Assembly (NCBI RefSeq): GCF_003383095.1
Contig: NZ_PSYW01000001.1
Location: 1,240,001 to 1,304,000, forward strand
Source of the DNA: Haloferax sp. Atlit-12N
Lineage (GTDB): Archaea > Halobacteriota > Halobacteria > Halobacteriales > Haloferacaceae
DNA: 64,000 nucleotides
Direction: 5' to 3'
The first letter of the stretch is position 1. Every line of letters starts with the position of its first letter. A model generated the notes under the pieces. It was given only the letters and a program-made list of their open reading frames with translations. It had not been told where the DNA came from and did no database searches. The position numbers and the translations under genes were made by a program. Shown here one piece after another: positions 26,027-33,736 of the stretch.

Positions 26027-27130
26027 TCACGCTCGCTCGTCCGGCAGCTCCTCGAAGAAGTCGGCGACGAAGGTGAAATGTTCCGCCACGAGGTCGCAGT
26101 CCGCGAAGGCCTCGCGGGCCTCGCTTTCGAGGCTGGTCTGCTTTTCGGGGATGTCGTTGTCGCCCGCCGTCGCCGCCTCGTCGAGCACCTCGCTGGCCCG
26201 TGCCATCGCGTCGGTGAGGCAGACGAACTCCTCGGAGCGCTCGGCAATCGCCGCCACGGGGTCGCGTTCCGAAACCCGCGCATTCAGGTCCTCGAACGCG
26301 CTCATCGCCCGGAAGAACGACCCGGTGGCGTCGCCGTAGCTCTCGCCGAGGTACTCGTCGAATCCGTCCTGTAACCGCCGGATGGCGTTGCGGAACGAGA
26401 GGATGTCGTCGGCGAAGGCCGAAATCTGCCCGAACTCCCGCTCGAAGAAGTCGACTTTGCGCCCGTGGTCAGCGGGTTCGAGGCCGGTGAGTTCGTCGAG
26501 CGAGTCGGCGTCGGACTCCTTCGTTAAACTGTCGAGCGTGTCTCTCGCGGGTTCGAGCGCCTCCGCTATCTGTTGGACCTGCGTGTCGATGCGGTTGAAC
26601 TCCTCGCCGTACAGTCTGGACACCGCGTTGTTGGTACGGTAGAACGCCTGATTGGCGTTCTCGTGGGTCTTTCCCGTCCACCAGAGGAACCAGAACGCCC
26701 GTCGGAGACGACCGAGGCGCCTTCGCTGGGCGGCGGTCTTGTCGAGTTGGTCGAGCGTGTTGAAGTGGCCGCGCGCGAGGTACAGCGACGCCGCATCGTC
26801 CTCGAACGAGAACGGCGTCGTGGCGTTCAGGTCGTGGAAGCCGCCGTCGTCACCCGCCGCGGACGCGAACTCCTCGACCGCGGCGTCGAGGTCCTCCACG
26901 GCGAGTCCGAGGATGCGGTCCACTCTGTCCGGCTCCTCTGTCGTCGTCTCGGTCGGCGGCTCCTCCGTCGTCGTCGGTTCTTCAGTCGTGGTCGTAGTCG
27001 GAGTTTCCGTCGGCGTCGGCGTGGCAGTCGTCGTCGTCGGCTCTTCCGTCGTCGTCTCCCCACCATCCGCTGACGAGCATCCCGCGAGAAAGAGTGCACC
27101 CGCGGTCGCCAGATACGCTCGACGATTCAT
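26027..27130 (-). CDS. secreted lipoprotein with Thr-rich linker
   Basis: 367 residues. Signal peptide 1-17 ends in a lipobox LAGC with Cys18 as the predicted lipidated residue. About 25-68 is a Thr/Glu/Pro-rich linker, typical of halophilic cell-surface lipoproteins and likely O-glycosylated. The remainder is all-helical (LAVEDLDAAVEEFASAAGDD and following), with the look of a four-helix bundle or sensor-like domain. No known function. Monocistronic, upstream of mcm on the same strand. Confidence 0.78.
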   Translation of the reverse strand: MNRRAYLATAGALFLAGCSSADGGETTTEEPTTTTATPTPTETPTTTTTEEPTTTEEPPTETTTEEPDRVDRILGLAVEDLDAAVEEFASAAGDDGGFHDLNATTPFSFEDDAASLYLARGHFNTLDQLDKTAAQRRRLGRLRRAFWFLWWTGKTHENANQAFYRTNNAVSRLYGEEFNRIDTQVQQIAEALEPARDTLDSLTKESDADSLDELTGLEPADHGRKVDFFEREFGQISAFADDILSFRNAIRRLQDGFDEYLGESYGDATGSFFRAMSAFEDLNARVSERDPVAAIAERSEEFVCLTDAMARASEVLDEAATAGDNDIPEKQTSLESEAREAFADCDLVAEHFTFVADFFEELPDERA

Positions 27131-27269
27131 GCGTACTACATGACTTTCAGATTACATAGGAGTGTTGGTGTAAATAAACGACACGCGTTCGAGAATGTCC
27201 ACTCGTCGTGACAGTACAGAGTTCGAGACAGTACGGCGTTCGTGACAGTCGGAAAATCGGGGAGAAGGC

Positions 27270-30200
27270 TCAGGTCGCGCGGTACACGTCGCCGCGGGGC
27301 TCGTAGATGTCGCCTTTCATCTTGAGCTTGTCCAGCTGGTCGTTGACCGTCTTCTCGTCCATGTTCAGCTCGCTGTTGGCGCGTTCGAGGACCTCCTCGT
27401 GGGGCGCGCCCTCCTCGTACTCTTCCTGCATGGTGCGGATGAGTTCGAGCAGGTTCTTGATGCGGTCGCGCTGGGTCTTCGACCGGCCGGTCTCGACGAT
27501 GTCGGCGTCGAACTCGCCGGTTTCCGGGTCCATGCCGATGTCGCGCAGACAGGACTCGACGATGCCCGTGACCCGCTCTGCGTCCTCGCGGGTCACCTTG
27601 TCCGAGAGGCGGACGCGGGCGGACGCCTCGCCGAGGCGGACGAGCGCTTCGAGCTTCCGGGCGGTGACGGGGACGGGCGCGTCCTCGTCGGCGCCGCGGG
27701 CGCGGAAGTCCACGTAGAAGTCGCGGATGACCTGCTTCGCCTCGTCGGTCATCGTCGGGTAGCAGGTGCGCTTCGCGTAGGCGATGTACTTGCGGAGGAG
27801 TTCCGCGTCGATGGTGGGCGCGACCTCGTCGGTGACGGCGTCGACCTGCTGTTCCGTGAACTCGGAGTTGGCGACGTTCGTCCGCTGGGTGTTCAACTCG
27901 CCCGCGTAGTTGGTCTTGAGGATGTGGTCCGCGAGCTTGGAGTCCTCGTCGGGGTCGGGGTCGTCCGTGACCGTGAAGATGAGGTCGAACCGGGAGATGA
28001 GCGCGGGTTCGAGGTCGATCTGCTCGCCGATGGGCTCGTACTGGTCGAAGCGGCCGTACTTCGGGTTCGCCGCGCCGAGGAGCGAACACCGCGACTTGAG
28101 CGTCGCGTTGATACCGGCCTTAGAGACCGAAATCTGCTGTTGTTCGAGCCCCTCGTGCATCGCGGAGCGGTCCTCGGGCCGCATCTTGTCCAGCTCGTCG
28201 ACCGCCGCGATACCCTTGTCCGCGAGGACGAGCGCGCCGGCTTCGAGCGTCCACTGCTGACCGTCGCCGAAGTCGTCGCGGACGGCCGCGGCGGTGAGAC
28301 CCGCCGAGGACGAACCCTTACCGGACGTGTAGACCGACCGTGGCGCTATATGTCGGATGTATGACAACATCTGGGAGTTGTGCGAGACGAGCCCGTTGGA
28401 AACGTAGCTGTGTGTTCCCTCCACTTCGAGGTCGTACACCCACTCTTCGGCGGGTTCGACGAGCTCTATCGACTGAATCCGCTCCCATGCGACGTTGCCA
28501 TCGACGAGCGACCGGAGCTCAGAGACGCGGTCTGCAACCGAGCGGCCCCCATCAGCGACCGCTCGTGACTCTTCGCCGTCTCGGCTCTGCAGTGCATCTT
28601 CGAACGCCGAGACGACACAGGAGAGGCTTCCGCGACTCGGGGTGCGGTCGCCTCGTTCGTAGTGCTGGTACGTCGACCGCGGAAGGCCACACTCGGCCTG
28701 CGTGAGCCCGAGCGCCTCGCGGAGTTCCCGAAGCTCTCCGCCGGCGGGAATCAAGTCGGTGTTCGTGTTCCCGTTGGTTCCCACGAATTCGGTGGTCGCA
28801 AGGGACTTCCGCTCGGTTACGAATCCGATTTCGTCGACGTACGTCCGGAAGTCGTTGCCGCTGATTCGGAGCCGGTAGCTCCCGTTTTGTCGTGGGCGCA
28901 GTTGCGACCGGATACCAGCCGTGAGCAGGAGCGTCCGGACGTCTTCGAGGAGTTCACGACTCATCGAGGCGACCGTTATCTCTCGTTGGCTCGCCGAGAC
29001 GTGGCCTTCGCCTTCGATGAGCGCGCGGAGGAACGCCCGGCCGGTGTTCGCACTTGCCGACATGAGCTGTTCCGGGATTCGTTGCTCGGCCGAACCCGCC
29101 AAGAGTGCCGGGGAGAGGTTTTCGAGGAAGCTAACGAGCTCGCCGGACCCACAGATGACCTCACGCGCGCTCTTTTCTTCGTGCGGGGACCGCTCGAAGT
29201 GGTTGACGCCGAGACGGTCGAACGCGTCTGCCACGTCGTCGAGCACTTCGCGGTCGTTGTTCGTTACGGAGACGAACCCGGTCGCATCGTCGCGCTGTTC
29301 GACGTACCCCTCAGCGACGATGTAGCCGATGAGCCGAGCGAGCCAGGGCTCCCACTCGTCTGGGAGTTCGAGTCGAATCGCGTTATGCGACTTCGATCGC
29401 CGGAAGTCGACGTCGAGTTCGTCCCGACCCGTCACCGGGAGCGAGTGCGGTGCCGCGAGGAACTCTCCTTCGGTTAAGCCGTCCGCCCTGACTGCGGTCG
29501 TCATCCCGTCGGTTCGGGTGAACAACGGGTGGGAGGGAGTGACCTCGATTTCGCGGCCGGTGTTCGTCTGGATACGGAGCATCCGGTCTGGGGCCTCTCG
29601 CTTCCAGACTTTCGTCGCCTGACGCGGCGTGAGCGTTCCGTCGGGGCCGAGTGACGGGACGGTGAAGTCCGCGGTGTCCCAGACGCCGTCGTCGATTGGT
29701 TTCGGATCGTCAAGGTTCGATTCGACCAACTCTCGAATCGACACGTCGCGCCCGTCGGCGAGCGTGACTCGCGTATCACCGTCGACACACTTCCCGGTAC
29801 CAGGGTCCCCTATCAGCAGCATGTGCAGGTCGCCGCGAATCCGCGACCCGTCGGGCAGGTGTTTCGTGACGCCCGAGAACAGCTGGAGAATCATGGCCAT
29901 CTTCTCCTGCTCGTAGCCGTAGATGGCGGGCGCGACGGACTCGACCATCTTCTCGTAGATGGCCGGGTCGTTCGAGAGTTCGACGATTTCGGCCACGTCC
30001 TCGTCGGATATCTCCATGTCCTCGAACTCCTCGTCCTCGATGGTGAGCGAGATGCCCTCCATGTAGTAGTCGAAGACGGGCGTCTTCTCGTTGCCCGAGG
30101 TCTGCTGTTCGATGTGGAGGACGCCGACAGCGGTGACATGGTCGCCGGCGGTGACCTTGCCGGTCACGTCGTCCGAGAGGTTGATGTCGATGCTCTGCGG

Positions 30201-30791
30201 CGTCTCGCCCCCGCGCAGGCCCTCGGGGGACTCCTGGACGCGCAGCTTCTGGGAGTCGATGAAGTTCGACTGGTCGAAGTCGATGCGGAACGGCCCCTGA
30301 CGCTCGCATCCCTGACACTCGTGTGGCTCCTGAAAGCCGCCGTCGCCCTGCGGGATGTAGCTCATCGTCCCGCAGCGCTGGCACTCGAAGGCGGCCTCCG
30401 TGATTTTCGGGCGCACGTCGGTCGCCTTGCGGACGATTCCCTGCACCGAGATGAGCGTCCCGATGTGGTCGTCGTTGACTCGGATGTTCCGGATGTCGAC
30501 CGTCTCGGGGAGGTTGCGCATCCGGACGTGCGCCTGCCCGAGCTTCACGTCCGCGGGGAGGTCGAACAGGCGCAGCGCCTCCTCCGCGTACTCCTGGAAC
30601 TGGCCGGGCTTCGTGATATAGTCGTCTGCGAGTTCCGCGTCGAACCGATAGAGGTCGTCGTAATCGATGTACAGCGACCGTTTTTCTTTCGGGTACTGCT
30701 GTGCGAGTTTTCCGATTTCCTCTCGATAGTAGTTGCGGTAGAACTCGATGAACCGCTCCGTCAGGTCTCGGTTCTGGGGGGCCTGCGCCAT
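27270..30791 (-). CDS. mcm: MCM replicative helicase containing an intein
   Basis: 1173-residue precursor: a 702-residue MCM helicase plus a 471-residue intein (residues 335-805). The mature protein has an N-terminal domain with zinc cysteines C137, C140, C159 and C162. The AAA+ core carries Walker A GDPGTGK(S) split by the intein after K334, Walker B VDELDKM and the arginine finger in SRFDLIF, and a winged helix closes the C-terminus. Function is unwinding the parental duplex at the replication fork. ATG 30791 gives the conserved N-terminus; upstream is a TTAACC TATA-like box. Without splicing the P-loop is broken. Confidence 0.96.
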   Translation of the reverse strand: MAQAPQNRDLTERFIEFYRNYYREEIGKLAQQYPKEKRSLYIDYDDLYRFDAELADDYITKPGQFQEYAEEALRLFDLPADVKLGQAHVRMRNLPETVDIRNIRVNDDHIGTLISVQGIVRKATDVRPKITEAAFECQRCGTMSYIPQGDGGFQEPHECQGCERQGPFRIDFDQSNFIDSQKLRVQESPEGLRGGETPQSIDINLSDDVTGKVTAGDHVTAVGVLHIEQQTSGNEKTPVFDYYMEGISLTIEDEEFEDMEISDEDVAEIVELSNDPAIYEKMVESVAPAIYGYEQEKMAMILQLFSGVTKHLPDGSRIRGDLHMLLIGDPGTGKCVDGDTRVTLADGRDVSIRELVESNLDDPKPIDDGVWDTADFTVPSLGPDGTLTPRQATKVWKREAPDRMLRIQTNTGREIEVTPSHPLFTRTDGMTTAVRADGLTEGEFLAAPHSLPVTGRDELDVDFRRSKSHNAIRLELPDEWEPWLARLIGYIVAEGYVEQRDDATGFVSVTNNDREVLDDVADAFDRLGVNHFERSPHEEKSAREVICGSGELVSFLENLSPALLAGSAEQRIPEQLMSASANTGRAFLRALIEGEGHVSASQREITVASMSRELLEDVRTLLLTAGIRSQLRPRQNGSYRLRISGNDFRTYVDEIGFVTERKSLATTEFVGTNGNTNTDLIPAGGELRELREALGLTQAECGLPRSTYQHYERGDRTPSRGSLSCVVSAFEDALQSRDGEESRAVADGGRSVADRVSELRSLVDGNVAWERIQSIELVEPAEEWVYDLEVEGTHSYVSNGLVSHNSQMLSYIRHIAPRSVYTSGKGSSSAGLTAAAVRDDFGDGQQWTLEAGALVLADKGIAAVDELDKMRPEDRSAMHEGLEQQQISVSKAGINATLKSRCSLLGAANPKYGRFDQYEPIGEQIDLEPALISRFDLIFTVTDDPDPDEDSKLADHILKTNYAGELNTQRTNVANSEFTEQQVDAVTDEVAPTIDAELLRKYIAYAKRTCYPTMTDEAKQVIRDFYVDFRARGADEDAPVPVTARKLEALVRLGEASARVRLSDKVTREDAERVTGIVESCLRDIGMDPETGEFDADIVETGRSKTQRDRIKNLLELIRTMQEEYEEGAPHEEVLERANSELNMDEKTVNDQLDKLKMKGDIYEPRGDVYRAT
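28377..29789 (-). mobile_element. intein in the MCM Walker A motif
   Basis: 471 residues starting with Cys (first codon 29789-29787) and ending in His-Asn (28379-28377), followed by extein Ser. The N-terminal splicing block is CVDGDTRVTL, block B is TPSHPLF, and the C-terminal blocks are VYDLEVEGTHSYVSNG and LVSHN. The middle holds two LAGLIDADG-type motifs, LIGYIVAEG and LRALIEGEG, each keeping an acidic residue at the catalytic position, and an Xre-like helix-turn-helix at intein residues about 349-395 (LGLTQAECGLPRSTYQHYERG). It is likely still a splicing and possibly homing element. Confidence 0.92.
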
Positions 30792-30912
30792 CGCACAAGG
30801 GTATGTCCCCAATCGGTTAAGAACCTTCGTCGTTCGGCCGACCCTCCGCCGTCCCGACGGGTCGGCCGCGCGTCGGGACTCGCGCGGCCCGACGGGTCAC
30901 AGCGCCCGCCCG

Positions 30913-31518
30913 CTACAGCGACACGTCGGTCTCGATGTCCTCGGTCGCCTCGCGGAGACCGTCGCGGCGGGCGTCCTCGGCCATCCGGTTCGAGAGGTCG
31001 TCGTCGGTCAACAGCTCCGCGAACTCGTCGCGGAAGCGGTAGTTGGCCCGGCTCGAACGGATGTCCGCCTCGGCGACGGGGCGGCACTCGGCGACGACTT
31101 CGACGGGCACATCGAGCGTCTCGGCGATGGTCTCGTCGTCCGCGCCGTCGACGAGCAGGTTGTCGAAGCGGTCGGCGTCGAACGGGAACTCGCGGTCGGC
31201 GTCGCGGACGAGGTGGAGGTCGAACCGGGCGGTGCGAACCGCCTCGGGCGACGCGTCGAGTTCGACCGCGAGGTTGGCGTCCGCGTCGCCGTCGAAGAAG
31301 CCGACGACGAGGGCGACGAGCGCGTCGTCGTCGAACTCGGTGTCGAACGCGTAGCGCTCGCGCATCGTCGTCACGATGTCGCGGACGCGCTCGCGAACCG
31401 CTTCGGGGTCGTCAACGTCGGCGAGCGACCCGCGCGACTCGGACTGCTGTTCGGTCACGGTGTCCGACCCGGTCGCCTCGATGAAGATGTCGCGGAGTTC
31501 GGCGGTCTTTTCGTCCAT
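30913..31518 (-). CDS. hypothetical acidic helical protein (conditioned-medium-induced protein-like)
   Basis: 201 residues, strongly acidic and largely helical (MDEKTAELRDIFIEATGS). Two segments look like helix-turn-helix-type modules (DDDALVALVVGFFDGDADANLAVEL and DDETIAETLDVPVEVVAE, each seen in part). I associate this position next to mcm with a protein annotated 'conditioned medium-induced protein 4' in other Haloarchaea, but that is from memory. It lies upstream of mcm on the same strand, with 121 bases between. Function unknown. Confidence 0.6.
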   Translation of the reverse strand: MDEKTAELRDIFIEATGSDTVTEQQSESRGSLADVDDPEAVRERVRDIVTTMRERYAFDTEFDDDALVALVVGFFDGDADANLAVELDASPEAVRTARFDLHLVRDADREFPFDADRFDNLLVDGADDETIAETLDVPVEVVAECRPVAEADIRSSRANYRFRDEFAELLTDDDLSNRMAEDARRDGLREATEDIETDVSL

Positions 31519-31634
31519 ACCCGGAGAATGGCACGCCCAGCGTCTTTAATGATGCTGACCCGAGAGCCGCCGAGCGCCGGAGAGACGACTCGAACTGGCC
31601 GACGGGACCGAGGACCGACCCCGCCACGGACTCT

Positions 31635-31662
31635 GTAAACCGATAAGTTAAACAGGGTTTAC
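31635..31662 (+). promoter_or_regulatory. BirA-type biotin operator upstream of bioY
   Basis: GTAAACC (31635-31641) and GGTTTAC (31656-31662) form a 7-base inverted repeat with a 14-base spacer, matching the known BirA half-site and spacing. The spacer contains an A/T-rich GATAAGTTAAAC that looks like the TATA element. Bound BirA-biotinyl-AMP would block TBP, repressing bioYMN when biotin is plentiful. Confidence 0.8.
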
Positions 31663-31677
31663 GAGACAGCGATGGGC

Positions 31678-32256
31678 ATGGCAACCGAACACGAGTCAGT
31701 CGAACTCGTCGGCGACGAACTCGTCGGCAACATCGCCCGCGCTGCCCTGTTCGCGGCGCTCATGGGCGCGGGCAGTTACGTCTCGTTCCCGAACCCCGTC
31801 TCGCCGATTCCGGTGACGATGCAGGTGCTCGTCGTCTTCCTCGCGGGCATCTTCCTCGGCCCCGTCTGGGGCGGCGGCTCCATCGCGCTCTACCTCGCCG
31901 CGGGCGGTCTCGGCGCGCCGGTGTTCGCCGGCGGCTCCGCCGGGCTCGCGCCGCTCGTTGGGCCGACCGCCGGCTACCTCTGGTCGTACCCGGTCGCCGC
32001 AGTCATCGTCGGCCTCGTCGTCCACGGCGGCGTCGACATCGGCGACTACCGCGTGAGCACCGCCCGGCTCGTCGGCGCGATGGTCGCCGGCACTGTCGTC
32101 GTCTACGCCTTCGGGACGCTCGGCTTCGCGTACGTCCAGAGCGTCGGCCTCGAATCCGCCTTCTGGACGGCTTCCGCCGCGTTCATCCCCGCCGAGGCGT
32201 TCAAAATCGCCGCCGCGGTCGGCATCGTCCGCTCCGACGCCATCGCCGCCCAGTAG
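31678..32256 (+). CDS. bioY: BioY, biotin-binding S component of an ECF transporter
   Basis: 192 residues with six hydrophobic helices and the BioY signatures FPNPVSPIPVTMQVLVVFLAG, GPVWGGGSIALYL and GPTAGYLWSYPVAA. It captures biotin and passes it to the bioMN energy-coupling module encoded next. ATG 31678 was chosen; ATG 31672 in the same frame is equally possible. The BirA-type operator overlaps its promoter. The downstream ATPase start abuts its stop. Confidence 0.94.
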   Translation: MATEHESVELVGDELVGNIARAALFAALMGAGSYVSFPNPVSPIPVTMQVLVVFLAGIFLGPVWGGGSIALYLAAGGLGAPVFAGGSAGLAPLVGPTAGYLWSYPVAAVIVGLVVHGGVDIGDYRVSTARLVGAMVAGTVVVYAFGTLGFAYVQSVGLESAFWTASAAFIPAEAFKIAAAVGIVRSDAIAAQ

Positions 32257-32958
32257 ATGATTCGCGTCGACGGCCTCGTCCACCGGTACGGTGACACCGT
32301 CGCGGTCGATGGCGTGGACCTCGCCATCGACGACGGCGAGTGCGTCGTCGTCGCGGGCGCGAACGGCTCCGGCAAGACCACGCTCGTTCGCCACTTCAAC
32401 GGCCTACTTGACCCCGACGAGGGCTCGGTCTCTGTCAACGGCCGGTCCGTCTCGGACCACCTCGTCGCCGCCCGGACCGCGGTGGCGATGGTGTTCCAGC
32501 ACCCCGAAGACCAACTCGTCGCGGCGACCATCGGCGCTGACGTGGCGTTCGGCCCGGAGAACCTCGGGCTCGACCGCGACGAAATCGACCGCCGCGTCCG
32601 CGAGTCGCTCGCCGCGGTCAACCTCGACGGTCGGAAAGACGAGCGCGTCGACGCCCTCTCCGGCGGTGAGGTCGAGCGCCTCGCCATCGCCGGCGCGTTG
32701 GCGATGCGACCCGACCACCTCGTCTTGGACGAACCGTTCACCGGCCTCGACGAACCCGCCCGTCGCTCCGTGCTCGCGCGCCTCCGCGACCTCCGCGCCG
32801 CGGGGACGAGCCTCGTCGTCGTCACGCACGACCTGCGCGACGTCGCCGAACTGGCCGACCGCGTGGTCGTCCTCGCCGACGGCGACGTCGCCCTCGACGC
32901 CGCGCCCGACGAGGCCGCAGACCGCCTCCCCGACCTCGACGTTCGCCCGCCGTGTTGA
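32257..32958 (+). CDS. bioM: BioM, ATPase of the biotin ECF transporter
   Basis: 233-residue ABC ATPase. Walker A is GANGSGKTT (34-42), the Q-loop is FQHPEDQLV as usual for ECF ATPases, the signature is LSGGEVERLAIA, Walker B is HLVLDEPFTGLD and the switch histidine lies in VVTHD. It powers import of biotin by BioY through BioN. Starts directly after bioY's stop and overlaps bioN. Confidence 0.93.
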   Translation: MIRVDGLVHRYGDTVAVDGVDLAIDDGECVVVAGANGSGKTTLVRHFNGLLDPDEGSVSVNGRSVSDHLVAARTAVAMVFQHPEDQLVAATIGADVAFGPENLGLDRDEIDRRVRESLAAVNLDGRKDERVDALSGGEVERLAIAGALAMRPDHLVLDEPFTGLDEPARRSVLARLRDLRAAGTSLVVVTHDLRDVAELADRVVVLADGDVALDAAPDEAADRLPDLDVRPPC

Positions 32959-33656
32959 CCTACGAACCGGGCGACACCCTCGCCCACCGGCTCGACCCGC
33001 GGACCAAACTCGCGGTGCAGGTCGCCTTCGCGGCGGCCGGCTTCGCGCATACCACACCCACCGGGCTCGTCGCCCTCGGCGTCGTCGCCGCGGGCTGTCT
33101 CCGCGCCGCCGACACCTCGCCGGTGTCCGCCCTCAGCGACCTCCGCTACGCGATTCCGTTCCTCGCGCTCGGCCCGCTGGTCGAGGCCGCCCGCCTCGGC
33201 GCGCCGTGGTTCGACCCCGAGGCGGCCGTGGACCCGGCGCTCGCCAGCGTCCGCGTGCTGCTCGTCTTCTTCGTCGCTGCGGCGTACGTCAGAACGACGC
33301 CCGTACGCGAGTCCCGCGCGGCGATTCAGCGGCTCGTTCCGGGTCGCGTCGGCGTCGCGCTCGGCGTCAGTATCGCCCTCGTCTTCCGGTTTCTCCCCTT
33401 GGTCCGCCGCGACCTGCGCCGCGTCCGCGAGGCGCAGGCGGCCCGCCTCGGGAGCGAGCGACGGCTGGACGAACGGCTCTCGCTCGTCGCCGCCGGCGGT
33501 CTCCGGCGGTCGTTCGCGCGGGCCGACGCCCTCGCGCTCGCGCTCCGCGCGCGGTGTTTCGCGTGGAACCCGACGCTCCCCGAGATTCGGTTCGGCCGGC
33601 GTGACGCGCCCGGAGTCGTCCTCGCCGCCGCGCTCCTCGCGAGTGCCGCGCTCTGA
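32952..33656 (+). CDS. bioN: BioN, transmembrane T component of the biotin ECF transporter
   Basis: 234-residue EcfT-type membrane protein with about five helices and the coupling-helix motifs (RLDERLSLVAAGG region and ADALALALRARCF) that contact the ATPase. GTG 32952 overlaps the bioM stop by 7 bases; TTG 32955 is an alternative. Completes a BioYMN system under the BirA-type operator. Lipid-facing residues fit membrane location. Confidence 0.88.
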   Translation: MLTYEPGDTLAHRLDPRTKLAVQVAFAAAGFAHTTPTGLVALGVVAAGCLRAADTSPVSALSDLRYAIPFLALGPLVEAARLGAPWFDPEAAVDPALASVRVLLVFFVAAAYVRTTPVRESRAAIQRLVPGRVGVALGVSIALVFRFLPLVRRDLRRVREAQAARLGSERRLDERLSLVAAGGLRRSFARADALALALRARCFAWNPTLPEIRFGRRDAPGVVLAAALLASAAL

Positions 33657-33736
33657 GGCCACCGGGGCGCTCGTAATCCGCCGACCGACACGCCTCGGGT
33701 GGCAAGATTTAACCCTCCGTTCTCCGGTGATTGATT

